DNA of 64,000 nt from Chitinophagaceae bacterium (GTDB taxonomy: Bacteria; Bacteroidota; Bacteroidia; Chitinophagales; Chitinophagaceae). Positions 1 through 10,604 of the stretch are shown in pieces. Location: positions 62,001-126,000 of the forward strand of contig JAMLGT010000003.1 of the NCBI GenBank assembly GCA_023957755.1. The letters are read 5' to 3'. Positions within the stretch are counted from its first letter, which is position 1; each line of letters starts with the position of its first letter. Made by a program: the position numbers and the translations under genes. Under the pieces are notes generated by a model, which had not been told where the DNA came from, ran no database searches, and saw only the letters and a program-made list of their open reading frames with translations.

Positions 1-48
1 AATACTGAAAGTCGCTACCAGCAAGGATTTCACACTTCTAATGCCCAT
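1..48 (-). CDS. 5' end of a gene running off the left edge; probable exported protein
   Basis: Reading leftward from an ATG at 48 gives 16 codons that stay open to the window edge: Met-Gly-Ile-Arg-Ser-Val-Lys, then a hydrophobic run Leu-Leu-Val-Ala-Thr-Phe-Ser-Ile. A positive start followed by a hydrophobic stretch looks like the beginning of a signal peptide. A Bacteroidota -7 element (TATCTTTG on the minus strand) lies 20 bases upstream at 68-75, which is the main support that this is a true gene start. The product cannot be named because the rest lies outside the window. Confidence 0.5.
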   Translation of the reverse strand, partial: MGIRSVKSLLVATFSI

Positions 49-67
49 AGATCTTCAAAATTTTGCG

Positions 68-75
68 CAAAGATA
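68..75 (-). promoter_or_regulatory. -7 promoter element for the gene at the left edge
   Basis: TATCTTTG on the minus strand fits the Bacteroidota TAnnTTTG consensus and is 20 bases upstream of the ATG at 48. No good -33 TTTG is visible. Confidence 0.45.
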
Positions 76-206
76 AGGGGTTTCAATGATGTTAGAGAGA
101 GGTATCGTCTTTTTTTCGTGAATTTAATACTACCAAAATGTGTATAAACCAGAGAAAACAACAGGCTTGTTATTATATGTCTATTTTTGAAATTCAAATT
201 TATCGT

Positions 207-1457
207 ATGGGAAAAGTCGGGTCTGCTAAGAAATTGATGCTTGTTGTTGTATTTGCGGTATTATCTGCTGCATTGTCTGCTCAAAAGATTAAGAAAGCAG
301 TTTTTGTAATTGCAGACGGGATTCCTGCTGATGTGGTAGAGAAGGTGGCTACTCCAAACCTGGACGCGATAGCCCATGAAGGAGGCTACGCACGTGCTCA
401 TGTAGGAGGATTGTTAGGGGGGTATTCAGAAACGCCCACAATTTCTGCGGTAGGGTATAATAGCCTGCTTACAGGCACATGGGTCAATAAACACAATGTG
501 TGGGATAATGATATTCCCGATCCGAACTATCATTATTATACCATCTTCAGGTTTTTAAAAGAACAATTTCCACAGAAGAAAACAGCAGTCTTCTCCAGTT
601 GGGCAGATAACAGAACCAAGCTTGTGGGCGACGGGTTGCCGGCTACCGGTTCCTTTCCGGTGGATTATCATTTTGATGGGTTGGAACTGGATACGGTGAA
701 TTATCCACATGCCGACGATCGCATTTTTATGCACCGTATAGATGAAGCCGTAGCTGAAAAGGCTGCGGAAGGAATTAGAAGTTTGGCGCCAGACCTCACG
801 TGGGTATATCTGGAGTTTACAGATGATATGGGGCATAAATATGGAGATAGTCCTGAGTTTTACAAAGCAGTGGAATATATGGATAATCAAGTGGGGCGAC
901 TTTGGGATGCCATCAGGTACCGTGAGAAAAATTTTAATGAAGAATGGGAAATCTATATTACTACCGACCACGGCAGGAAGCCTGATAACGGAAAGGGGCA
1001 TGGTGGGCAGAGCGACCGTGAGCGTACCATTTGGATTGTGACCAATGCAAAGCATCTGAACGACTATTTCTACAAAGGGAATTCGGGTGTAGTGGACATC
1101 ATGCCGACGATAGCTGAATTTTTGGGGATTAAAATTCCTAAAGGAAATCTAATGGAAATTGACGGAGTTCCGCTGACCGGAAAGATTTCCCTTTCCAATC
1201 CACAGGCCTATTTGAAGGATGGCAGGGTAACTGTGAACTGGAAACCTCAGGATAAGAGGGGAAGGGTGAAAGTTTGGATGACAACTACTAATAATTTCAA
1301 AACCGGTGGACAGGATCATTATGAACTGGCGGGCACTGCCAGGCTTAAGGATGGAAAATATACCTTGCCCGTTGAAGATTCGGTAGCTCCTTTTTACAAA
1401 ATCGTAATAGAAGGACCTCGTAATATGGTAAATACCTGGCTTGTGGAAAAAAAGTAG
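207..1457 (+). CDS. Exported alkaline phosphatase-superfamily phosphodiesterase/nucleotide pyrophosphatase
   Basis: Type I phosphodiesterase / nucleotide pyrophosphatase family, expected to hydrolyse phosphate mono- or diesters in the periplasm with two divalent metals. The ATG at 207 is chosen over upstream in-frame codons because it begins a clean signal peptide (hydrophobic to Ser-Ala-Gln near residue 26). Visible family motifs: metal-binding Asp in IADG (about residue 37), the likely nucleophile region TPTISAVGYNSLLTGT, the DDMGH metal motif, TTDHG and a distal GHGG. About 416 residues; the last 80 or so after GVPLTGK form a small extra C-terminal segment, possibly a beta domain. It converges with the next gene, stop codons 32 bp apart. 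The substrate cannot be told from sequence. Confidence 0.85.
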   Translation: MGKVGSAKKLMLVVVFAVLSAALSAQKIKKAVFVIADGIPADVVEKVATPNLDAIAHEGGYARAHVGGLLGGYSETPTISAVGYNSLLTGTWVNKHNVWDNDIPDPNYHYYTIFRFLKEQFPQKKTAVFSSWADNRTKLVGDGLPATGSFPVDYHFDGLELDTVNYPHADDRIFMHRIDEAVAEKAAEGIRSLAPDLTWVYLEFTDDMGHKYGDSPEFYKAVEYMDNQVGRLWDAIRYREKNFNEEWEIYITTDHGRKPDNGKGHGGQSDRERTIWIVTNAKHLNDYFYKGNSGVVDIMPTIAEFLGIKIPKGNLMEIDGVPLTGKISLSNPQAYLKDGRVTVNWKPQDKRGRVKVWMTTTNNFKTGGQDHYELAGTARLKDGKYTLPVEDSVAPFYKIVIEGPRNMVNTWLVEKK

Positions 1458-1489
1458 AATTATTGTTGCTACACCCTTTCGAAGAAGAG

Positions 1490-2254
1490 TCAGAACTGGT
1501 TGGTACTTAGCAAAACCAGTGTGCAGGCCTCTATGGGAGCTATTCCCTCATCCTGAATCCTTGCTTCCAGAGCGGGATTCTCAGCACCTGGATTGAAGAT
1601 GATTCTTCTTGGTTTAAGCGATAAAAGATAGTCTAAATATTCATCCTGATGTGCAGGATTCAGGTACATGGTTACCGTATCCAGATTCTTGATCAACGGT
1701 CTTTCAGTAGTGATATCTACATCGGCCACTCTGCCCTTTTTTCTTCCAATGGCTATTACTTCATGACCTTTTTCTCTAAGCCGATGAATAGCTTTATTGC
1801 TATAACGTTCAGGGTTTTCACTTGCGCCCAGAACCAGAGTTTTCTTAATATTTTTCATAGTCAGAAATTTTGCTTTTAATTCCGGCGTTGGAATCATACA
1901 CTCCTGCTTTTTCCCAAACCATCTGTATCTGTTTCGTGCAACTATATTATACATATAGTCTCTCAACGGAGCAGGGATGATTATTAGACCGTAAAAAGCA
2001 GGCCAAAATCCTGGAAGCCTTCTGGCTACCCTCAGGGCTGCGGTAGAGCGTTTATAAATTCTGCCATCTTCGATCAGAATGATAGTTTTCAGACTCTCAT
2101 TTCCAGGGAATTCAGATAGTAGTTCCTGTCCTTCCGGGCTCTGAAGTGAAGCAAATCTGAACCGGTCTTTCTTATCACGGCGGATAATAAATTGTACAAA
2201 CCCGTTGCACAGGTTGCACACTCCGTCAAATAGTACTACCGACTTACTTTTCAC
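1490..2254 (-). CDS. Fusion of a DCC-family (DUF393) thioredoxin-like domain with a CoA-binding (Rossmann) domain
   Basis: Residues 1-130 are a DCC family (DUF393) domain with the signature Asp10-x2-Cys13-x2-Cys16 in FDGVCNLC and a typical ending (GKKQECMIPTPELKAKFL). Residues 133-254 restart with Met and read as a stand-alone CoA-binding protein (LVLGASENPERYSNKA, then FNPGAENP). In other genomes these are usually separate proteins, so this looks like an in-frame read-through fusion in which the first stop was lost. The start is a GTG at 2254: upstream, TAACTTTG ends only 4 bases before it, so the message may be leaderless. The function of either half is not established; DCC proteins are annotated as putative thiol-disulfide oxidoreductases. 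Confidence 0.85.
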   Translation of the reverse strand: MKSKSVVLFDGVCNLCNGFVQFIIRRDKKDRFRFASLQSPEGQELLSEFPGNESLKTIILIEDGRIYKRSTAALRVARRLPGFWPAFYGLIIIPAPLRDYMYNIVARNRYRWFGKKQECMIPTPELKAKFLTMKNIKKTLVLGASENPERYSNKAIHRLREKGHEVIAIGRKKGRVADVDITTERPLIKNLDTVTMYLNPAHQDEYLDYLLSLKPRRIIFNPGAENPALEARIQDEGIAPIEACTLVLLSTNQF

Positions 2255-2258
2255 GCTA

Positions 2259-2266
2259 CAAAGTTA
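2259..2266 (-). promoter_or_regulatory. -7 element of the DCC fusion gene
   Basis: Minus-strand TAACTTTG ends four bases before the GTG start, the same TTTG-N4-start geometry seen at the SRP RNA, which suggests a leaderless transcript. Confidence 0.55.
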
Positions 2267-2347
2267 ATGTCTGGAACTGCATTTATATACTTCATAAAGA
2301 ATATTTAAACTGTGGTGAGGCATATCTTTCATCAGATGGAAATATGA

Positions 2348-2355
2348 TAATTTTG
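2348..2355 (+). promoter_or_regulatory. -7 element of the membrane zinc protease gene
   Basis: TAATTTTG matches TAnnTTTG, 20 bases before the ATG at 2376. The -33 half is not clear. Confidence 0.45.
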
Positions 2356-2375
2356 TGGTTTAAATTTTTGACAAA

Positions 2376-3065
2376 ATGACTTTTGGAATTTTAATTGTTT
2401 CAGGAATTTTTATGGTAATTGGCATGGCTGTACAGGCCAGGCTCAAAAGCCGTTTTGCCGCCTACTCCAAGGTACCTACCAGCAGTGGGTTGAGTGGTAA
2501 AGAAATTGCGGAGAAGATGTTGAATGAAAATGGGATTTATGATGTAAAAGTAGTGTCAGTACAGGGTTTCCTGACTGATCATTATAATCCTGCGAATAAG
2601 ACTGTAAACCTAAGCCCGGATGTATATAATGGAAGAAATGTGAGTGCGGCTGCAGTAGCTGCGCATGAATGTGGACATGCTGTACAACATGCTACTGCAT
2701 ACAGTATGTTGAAGTTAAGGAGTGCATTGGTTCCGATAGTGAATATTAGTACAAGCCTTTCCCAGTGGGTAATTTTGATTGGTATTGGATTGCTGGGATT
2801 TGGTGGTGGCAACCCTACTGTGTTGCTTGTCGGGATTGTACTGTTTGCAATGAGTACGCTATTTTCTGTAATTACACTTCCTGTAGAATTTGATGCTTCT
2901 GCCAGGGCATTAAAATGGCTTGACCGGGCACAAATTACCCTTCCGCAGGAACATGAGAAGGCAAAGGATGCACTGAAGTGGGCTGCTTTGACATATGTGG
3001 TCGCTGCATTGGCGTCTATTGCAATGCTCCTCCAATATATCATGATTTATAACGACAGGAGATAA
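2376..3065 (+). CDS. Membrane zinc metallopeptidase, YugP family
   Basis: A 229-residue membrane protein of the Zn_peptidase_2 / YugP family (DUF2268-unrelated neutral zinc peptidases). A transmembrane segment opens the protein (residues 1-20), followed by a soluble part carrying the zinc motif HECGH at residues 97-101, then two or three hydrophobic helices (about 118-165 and 198-222). The downstream glutamate in PVEFDASARAL is the expected third ligand region of the family. Length matches the family norm. It stands alone between two differently oriented or promoter-driven genes. The physiological substrate of these proteases is unknown. Confidence 0.9.
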   Translation: MTFGILIVSGIFMVIGMAVQARLKSRFAAYSKVPTSSGLSGKEIAEKMLNENGIYDVKVVSVQGFLTDHYNPANKTVNLSPDVYNGRNVSAAAVAAHECGHAVQHATAYSMLKLRSALVPIVNISTSLSQWVILIGIGLLGFGGGNPTVLLVGIVLFAMSTLFSVITLPVEFDASARALKWLDRAQITLPQEHEKAKDALKWAALTYVVAALASIAMLLQYIMIYNDRR

Positions 3066-3132
3066 TTCTTTTGATTCCTGTCCCATAATTTCACATCACG
3101 GATTGGCCTGTAATAAGTATTCAAGAACGGCT

Positions 3133-3164
3133 TTGTTTCTCAATATGAATTTGGTATAACTTTG
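3133..3164 (+). promoter_or_regulatory. Promoter of sdaA
   Basis: TTTG (3132-3135), 21 bp, TAACTTTG (3157-3164): an almost ideal Bacteroidota vegetative promoter. TTTG is followed by only four bases (GGAC) before the ATG at 3169, so the predicted transcript starts at the A of the start codon. Confidence 0.75.
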
Positions 3165-3168
3165 GGAC

Positions 3169-4599
3169 ATGGCACACGAAGCAATATCCGTTTTTGATAT
3201 GTTTAAAATTGGTGTGGGGCCCAGTAGCAGCCACACTTTAGGCCCCTGGAGGGCGGCACAGCGTTTTTTGAAAGTACTCACTGATAAGCAACTTCTTAAT
3301 GAAGTGAGTAGTGTAAAAGTATTGTTGTACGGTTCTTTAGCTAAGACAGGCAAAGGGCACGGAACAGATATAGCCGTACAATTGGGCCTTGCCGGTGATG
3401 ATCCTGTTACTTTTGATGTGCATCTGATAGGAGATAAGATAGAAGGAATAAGGGAACATAAACAAATCATCCTTGACGGTGCTACTCCTGTAGTCTTTGA
3501 CCCTGAAAAGGATGTGGTGTTTTTGTATCGCGAAAGCCTGCCTTTCCATCCGAATGCACTTACATTTGAGGCAGGGCTTAAAGATGGCAGTAAAGTGTCA
3601 GAAACGTATTACTCTATTGGCGGGGGGTTTGTGACCCAGGAACATGAAAAGCCTTCAGAAGATAGCAGCGTAGTGCTGCCATTTCCCATTACAAATGCAA
3701 ATGACTTGCTGCACTGGTGTATTTCTACCGGGATGTCTATAAGTGAGGTAGTGCAGGAAAATGAAAATGCATGGCGCCCTGAAGCAGAGACAAGAGAGAA
3801 CTTGCTGGCTATATGGAATGTGATGAAGGAATGTATGTATCATGGATGCCATACAGAAGGAACCTTACCCGGAGGGCTAAACGTAAAGAGAAGAGCGGCC
3901 GCAATGAACAGGAGTTTATTGAAAGGGAAGAAGTATAATGGGTTTGAAGAGTGGGTGGTTTGTATTCGCGAAGGCGGCAATTCTTTTTCCTACACACTTG
4001 ATTGGGTAAATTGCCTTGCGCTTGCCGTAAATGAAGTGAATGCTTCATTTGGAAGAGTAGTAACAGCCCCGACAAATGGCGCTGCGGGAGTGATTCCGGC
4101 AGTATTAGCTTATTACCTGATTTTTCATAAGGAATCGCTTGATGAGAATGAGATTATCCGCTTCCTGCTCACTGCGTCTGAGATCGGAAGTATTTATAAG
4201 AAAGGGGCTACTATTTCAGCTGCGATGGGTGGGTGCCAGGCTGAAATTGGAGTGTCTTCATCAATGGCCGCTGCGGCACTTACAGAATGCCTGGGAGGTA
4301 CCCAGCGGCAGGCTATGATGGCAGCGGAAATTTCGATGGAGCATCATCTGGGAATGACCTGCGATCCGATTCAGGGACTGGTACAAATCCCCTGTATTGA
4401 ACGAAATACGATGGGGGCTATCAAAGCCATTACTGCCAGTCAGCTTGCGCTGAAGAGTGCACCCGATTACGCCAAAGTGAGTCTGGATACCGTAGTTAAA
4501 ACAATGTGGGAAACGGCAAAAGATATGAATACCAAATACAAGGAAACTGCCGATGGCGGTCTGGCCGTATTTGTGCCCTTAGGGTTAAAAGAATGCTGA
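3169..4599 (+). CDS. sdaA: L-serine ammonia-lyase (L-serine dehydratase), single-chain iron-sulfur type
   Basis: Deaminates L-serine to pyruvate and ammonia in the cytoplasm using a labile [4Fe-4S] cluster. The 476-residue chain has the fused arrangement: N-terminal beta domain beginning [19 protein letters not shown] (residues 8-26) and C-terminal alpha domain from about residue 180. The three expected cluster cysteines are present in [13 protein letters not shown] and IPCIERN. Length is normal for the one-chain enzyme. The gene has its own strong promoter with no room for a leader. It is followed by a 640-bp gene-free stretch containing repeat copy A. Confidence 0.96.
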   Translation: MAHEAISVFDMFKIGVGPSSSHTLGPWRAAQRFLKVLTDKQLLNEVSSVKVLLYGSLAKTGKGHGTDIAVQLGLAGDDPVTFDVHLIGDKIEGIREHKQIILDGATPVVFDPEKDVVFLYRESLPFHPNALTFEAGLKDGSKVSETYYSIGGGFVTQEHEKPSEDSSVVLPFPITNANDLLHWCISTGMSISEVVQENENAWRPEAETRENLLAIWNVMKECMYHGCHTEGTLPGGLNVKRRAAAMNRSLLKGKKYNGFEEWVVCIREGGNSFSYTLDWVNCLALAVNEVNASFGRVVTAPTNGAAGVIPAVLAYYLIFHKESLDENEIIRFLLTASEIGSIYKKGATISAAMGGCQAEIGVSSSMAAAALTECLGGTQRQAMMAAEISMEHHLGMTCDPIQGLVQIPCIERNTMGAIKAITASQLALKSAPDYAKVSLDTVVKTMWETAKDMNTKYKETADGGLAVFVPLGLKEC

Positions 4600-4646
4600 T
4601 TAACTATCGCTCCTCATTACTTCCAATCGATATTGAACAAGCTTTT

Positions 4647-4672
4647 ATTGTCCGGGTTGTCCGATTCAGGTT
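4647..4672 (+). repeat. Two tandem repeat-end-like sequences (possible remnant of the intergenic element)
   Basis: ATTGTCCGGG at 4647 followed by TTGTCCGATTCAGG at 4658 both resemble the left terminal repeat of the 135-bp element family (ATTGTCCGGTTAAGTT at 37995). They are in the same orientation 11 bp apart, so they may be a footprint of an earlier insertion 110 bp upstream of repeat copy A. Weak evidence. Confidence 0.3.
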
Positions 4673-4771
4673 CAGCCTTTGCAATTCTGAGTTTGCGATT
4701 CAGGACTGGTAACACATTTTCCGACTTGCCCATTTTAGCGCATTAAAAGAATAAAACAAATTGATCAACAT

Positions 4772-4903
4772 AGCCTAGTCAAATTTTCAAAATGCGGCTA
4801 AATCCCTTGTTGAGTAAGACTTTCATAGCTCTACCCGGAAGGGCTGTGTAATAAGTATAAAACCTAAGCTCTGTGGGCTTAGGCTCCGCTTAGCCAGATA
4901 ATA
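4772..4903. repeat. Intergenic inverted-repeat element, copy A
   Basis: Diverged copy of a family with five members here. The shared core TTGAGTAAGACTTTCATAGC is intact (4810-4829), followed by a weakened first hairpin (CTACCCGGAAGGG) and a strong second hairpin, CCTAAGC...GCTTAGG (4863-4883). Terminal repeats are degraded. It lies 172 bp after the sdaA stop. Confidence 0.7.
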
Positions 4904-5239
4904 ATAAACAAAATTGGCTTCACACCTCCACATCCCGGCTTTCATAATGCGGCGTTAAGAAAATGAATGGAGTGAAGTGAGATGGAATGTGGGCGATGGC
5001 AGCAGCAAAGCACTACCTGAAAGGAGCCTGCAGGTGGAGTGAGTTTGTTTTGTTGCACGTAACACTTGTTTTCTTTCCATCAGGGAAAGAAGGAGAAAAA
5101 TTGCTCAAAAAAAGTTGAATCACTTCGTGCTGTCAAATTATCAAAAGTTTGATATAGCCAATCGATGATCGATGGATGTGCTTTTCAATAATTTTAAACC
5201 GGAAACGCAGGGAGTTTGCAACCCACGACATGGAATACA
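4904..5239. other. Gene-free stretch between repeat copy A and the PDH E2 gene
   Basis: No coding frame looks convincing. A modest hairpin, TTCTTTCC-ATCAG-GGAAAGAA, lies near 5073-5093; because both flanking genes end here (convergent), it could help terminate either transcript. Otherwise nothing recognised. Confidence 0.4.
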
Positions 5240-6859
5240 TTAAATAAGCATCCGCACCGGATTTTCCAGGAATGCCTTAACAGTTTGCAGGAATGCAGCA
5301 CCCACAGCGCCATCCACACTTCGGTGGTCGCAGCTTAGTGTTACCTTCATTACATTAGTCACCCCAAAGCCGTCGCCTTTTCTTACAACCACTTCCTTGA
5401 TGCGTCCTACTGCAAGGATGGCACTGTCAGGTGGATTAATGATGGCAGTAAACTCATCAATATCCATCATTCCCAGATTGGAGATAGTGAATGTATTGCC
5501 GGAAAATTCATTGGGTTGAAGTTTCTTATTCCTTGCCTTGTCGTAGAGCGACTTGGCTTCTGATGCGATTTGAGCAAGCGATTTCTGATCGGCAAACCGA
5601 ATCACAGGCACTATTAGTCCGTCTGGCATAGCCACAGCAGAACCGATGTGGATATGCTGTTTTTGTCTGATAAACTCACCCATCCAGCTTGAATTAACAG
5701 CCTGGTGTTCGCGCAGAGCCATCGCACAAGCTTTTATCACAATGTCGTTAAAGGAAATCTTAACAGGGCTTATTTCGTTCATTGCCTTCCTTGCTTCCAT
5801 CGCCTGGTCCATGTTAATTTCCATGGTCAGGTAGAAGTGAGGCGCGTTGAACTTGCTCTCTCCCAGTCTCCTTGCAATCGTTTGTCGCATAGAAGTATTG
5901 GGAATGTCCACATAGCCCTCCTGGCCTACAGGTGCAAATGCGTGTACGTGTATTGTGCTTTCTTTAGGTGCAGCAGCAGTTACAGAAGGCGTTTGTGCAG
6001 GCACATAATTATCTATATCGCGCTTCACAATTCTGCCACCATCTCCTGAACCTTTTACCGATGCCAGATTGATTCCTTTTTCTTTAGCAATTTTACGGGC
6101 AAGCGGAGAAGCTTTTATCCTGCCATCACTATCAGGCTCAACTACTGCTTCAGAAGCGGAGGGGCCAGATAGCTGCGTTGCGGGTATGGATTCCGGAGAA
6201 GCGGTGCTTTGAACGGTACCTCCGGGATTCGCTTTTTGAGCAGCTACATAAGCGCTTACATCTGTACCTTCCGGACCTACAATTGCTATCATATCGTTGA
6301 TGGGAGCTGCATCTCCTGCCTCTACTGCTATGTGCAAAAGGGTACCTTCTTCGTATCCTACTACCTCCATTGTGGCTTTATCTGTCTCCACCTCAGCGAG
6401 GGCATCATCAGACTTTACCTTATCACCCACTTTTTTGAGCCATTTTACGATCTTACCTTCAGTCATGGTGTCGCTCAGGAGCGGCATGCGAATCACTTTT
6501 GCTCCTTTCGGCAGGTCAGCGCCAGCCGCAGGTGCAGCCGCAGGAGTACCTGGAGCTGCCTGGGCAGGAGCAGGAGATTCCTTTTTGTTATTACCTCCCA
6601 GGAGATGTTCATAACCTTCTCCCTCCTTCCCTACTACCATGATTACATTTTCAACAGGTACCTTTTCTCCTTTTTTGGGGCCGATATATAAAATGGTGCC
6701 TTCGTTATAACTCTCCAATTCCATAGTCGCCTTATCTGTCTCCACTTCTGCCAGTACGTCTCCCGGCTTTATTTTATCTCCCACTTTTTTTTGCCAGCTC
6801 ACTATTACACCTTCGGTCATAGTATCACTCATTCTCGGCATTCTGATCGCTTCTGCCAT
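5240..6859 (-). CDS. Pyruvate dehydrogenase complex E2, dihydrolipoyllysine acetyltransferase
   Basis: Transfers the acetyl group from lipoyl arms to CoA in the cytosolic pyruvate dehydrogenase complex. Domains in order in 539 residues: two lipoyl domains, each with ETDKATME (first lipoyl Lys at residue 43, second near 160), an Ala/Pro-rich linker, the peripheral subunit-binding domain (KASPLARKIAKEKGINL, about 250-285), and the catalytic domain with the active site DHRSVDG (His 512). Two lipoyl domains is a common Bacteroidota arrangement. E1 and E3 genes are not adjacent, so the gene is unlinked or sits apart from its partners. The specificity for pyruvate over 2-oxoglutarate is inferred from the double lipoyl domain and overall similarity. 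Confidence 0.93.
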   Translation of the reverse strand: MAEAIRMPRMSDTMTEGVIVSWQKKVGDKIKPGDVLAEVETDKATMELESYNEGTILYIGPKKGEKVPVENVIMVVGKEGEGYEHLLGGNNKKESPAPAQAAPGTPAAAPAAGADLPKGAKVIRMPLLSDTMTEGKIVKWLKKVGDKVKSDDALAEVETDKATMEVVGYEEGTLLHIAVEAGDAAPINDMIAIVGPEGTDVSAYVAAQKANPGGTVQSTASPESIPATQLSGPSASEAVVEPDSDGRIKASPLARKIAKEKGINLASVKGSGDGGRIVKRDIDNYVPAQTPSVTAAAPKESTIHVHAFAPVGQEGYVDIPNTSMRQTIARRLGESKFNAPHFYLTMEINMDQAMEARKAMNEISPVKISFNDIVIKACAMALREHQAVNSSWMGEFIRQKQHIHIGSAVAMPDGLIVPVIRFADQKSLAQIASEAKSLYDKARNKKLQPNEFSGNTFTISNLGMMDIDEFTAIINPPDSAILAVGRIKEVVVRKGDGFGVTNVMKVTLSCDHRSVDGAVGAAFLQTVKAFLENPVRMLI

Positions 6860-7034
6860 AGTATTTTTATGTAAATTTTATTCTGAATTTCGGCGTGAAA
6901 TTAATGCAAAATCAGCAAATCATTGAAAAGCCTTTTTCTATGCGCTTTTGCGGAGGTGTTCTCCAAAAATTATGGAGGAAATCTTTGAAAATATCCCGGA
7001 GGCAACTTCTGTGATGTAATAATGGAATCCGGAG

Positions 7035-8183
7035 CTATCTTAAATCATTTTTTATCCTTGCCAGATTTATTTTCATCACATATTTAAGATAAATTTCATA
7101 GGAAAATTCCAAACCGGTTGAACTGGTAATATCCTCAATAAAGTCTTTATAAGGTGTGATTCTGGCATTGAAGAAAAGGTTTTTCGCAATCTCTTTATCA
7201 TAGATAAAGCTCACTATCAGCAGTTGACGATCGGGAGCGGTGAGCCCCGGGTATTTTTCTGAAATTGAATTGAACAGCGCCATCCCTCTGGGGCCAATAT
7301 AATCGTGACCTCTCCAATACCTGAGGTCTATACCAAAATCATTAAGCTGAAAGAGGAGGTGCGAAAGGTATGCATTCCCTTTATCAAAGAGTTGCTGTTT
7401 GGTGAATGACACGTCTTTGTATCCTGCGTAAAAATTTTCGAATTCAATTTTCTTCAACCATTTCATTTCGGGCTTGTACGTTACACCCAACCCTAATGCG
7501 ATATTAGCCAGAGAGGTGAGGGGTTCGTTAGTGTTATCGTACTGGCCTCCTTTATGTGAATAGATCAGTTGCATTGGCATCCTGACTTCCCATTTGTCTC
7601 TGGTCAACAAATTAAATCTTCCTGAATAGCCGATATCAAATTCTTCTTTAAACGGGTCTCCCGGGTGGATAGCCTTGCGCCAGTTGATATACAGATCATG
7701 CTCGTAGGGTTTTGTATTTACAAGAATCTGGATTCCGTTTTCGAGCCGTTCTCTCAGCAATAGGCTATAATCGTAAAGCGGTTCAATAAACCTGTGGTTA
7801 GGCCCTCCCTCAAGTGTACCAATCAGGAAGGATGCGTGCTTTAATTGATATTTTGCGGTGAAGGTAGGAGCAATCGTAGTAAACTTATCCCTCCCAAATT
7901 CTTTTTGTAAATAGATCCCCCCTTTTAGGGTAAACTTAGGCGATACCTGATATTCGAGTTCCGGAATCAACTGATATCCAAACTGTGTTCCACTCAACGG
8001 GATGTCGCTGAACCACTCTGTATTATATAGATAGTTGAGATTATAGATATTGAGCGAAAGTCGCTGGCTGTCCTGTGCATGGATTTTTTCACCATAGTGG
8101 AATACCGGATAGTCTGTCTGAGCACTTACACTTAATGACATAAGGAGTATTATAAGTGTAAGGAACTTATTTTTCAGGGGCAT
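7035..8183 (-). CDS. Exported protein, probable outer-membrane beta-barrel, function unknown
   Basis: A signal peptide (MPLKNKF then a hydrophobic run ending SVSAQ, residues 1-22) is followed by about 360 residues rich in Tyr, Phe, Asn and alternating polar/hydrophobic stretches (for example FGYQLIPELEYQVSPKFTLKGGIYLQKEF), the pattern of amphipathic outer-membrane strands. The chain ends in a strand-like segment but not with a terminal aromatic residue. No enzyme motif is visible. It sits between gyrB and the PDH E2 gene in the same direction but with its own 5' space. I do not recognise a named family, and a soluble beta-rich protein is an alternative. Confidence 0.7.
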   Translation of the reverse strand: MPLKNKFLTLIILLMSLSVSAQTDYPVFHYGEKIHAQDSQRLSLNIYNLNYLYNTEWFSDIPLSGTQFGYQLIPELEYQVSPKFTLKGGIYLQKEFGRDKFTTIAPTFTAKYQLKHASFLIGTLEGGPNHRFIEPLYDYSLLLRERLENGIQILVNTKPYEHDLYINWRKAIHPGDPFKEEFDIGYSGRFNLLTRDKWEVRMPMQLIYSHKGGQYDNTNEPLTSLANIALGLGVTYKPEMKWLKKIEFENFYAGYKDVSFTKQQLFDKGNAYLSHLLFQLNDFGIDLRYWRGHDYIGPRGMALFNSISEKYPGLTAPDRQLLIVSFIYDKEIAKNLFFNARITPYKDFIEDITSSTGLEFSYEIYLKYVMKINLARIKNDLR

Positions 8184-8249
8184 GGTTGGTTGGTTCAGAT
8201 TTTTTGCAATAATACAATAGTGTGGCTAATGTAGGATTGGAAATTTGAA

Positions 8250-8280
8250 ACAAAAAAACTGCCGGTGATTCCGGCAGTTG
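8250..8280 (-). terminator. Rho-independent terminator after gyrB
   Basis: On the minus strand a perfect 9-bp stem AACTGCCGG / CCGGCAGTT with a 5-nt loop is followed by TTTTTTTG; it begins 24 bases past the gyrB stop. Confidence 0.85.
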
Positions 8281-8303
8281 AATAAATAACTTATAGGATG
8301 CTT

Positions 8304-10322
<2,019 letters not shown>

Positions 10323-10440
10323 CTAAAAATGAGGCGCTTTACCTAAAAGAAACTTATCATATTTTGAACAAATTAATGTAAAGAATGTTAATAAACTCTC
10401 CTTTTTGGAATCGCGGAAACAGTTTAGAGAAGTATAGGGT

Positions 10441-10536
10441 ATGCAGCGCTGTATTTTCAATTTTTACGGGAATCTGACATTGACAGAGGTAGCGGTAAAG
10501 ACGGGGCTTTCGGGCTACAGATACCTGATGTCATAA
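10441..10536 (+). pseudogene. Possible remnant of an AraC-type helix-turn-helix
   Basis: A 31-codon frame from ATG 10441 to TAA 10536 contains LTLTEVAVKTGLSGYRYL, which resembles the second helix-turn-helix of AraC proteins (lsvteIA.kvGFss.sYF). It lies 70 bp before an intact AraC-family gene, in the same direction. It may be the last scrap of a duplicated or replaced regulator. The match is short, so coincidence is possible. Confidence 0.35.
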
Positions 10537-10588
10537 CAAGCGAACTATATACTCATACCCCTGAATGTCGTTTTTAGTCTTAATTGGT

Positions 10589-10596
10589 TAAATTTG
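10589..10596 (+). promoter_or_regulatory. -7 element of the AraC-family gene
   Basis: TAAATTTG (TAnnTTTG) ends eight bases before the ATG at 10605, implying a leader of only about four bases. Confidence 0.55.
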
Positions 10597-10604
10597 CAGA
10601 TGTT

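Larger units (their letters stand above)
10323..10604. other. Divergent region between gyrB and the AraC regulator
   Basis: Contains the gyrB promoter, the regulator promoter and the short AraC-like fragment described separately. Nothing else recognised. Confidence 0.5.

Noticed and set aside
6209-6691. 160-codon frame opposite the PDH E2 gene
   Set aside because: Antisense shadow of the lipoyl domains.
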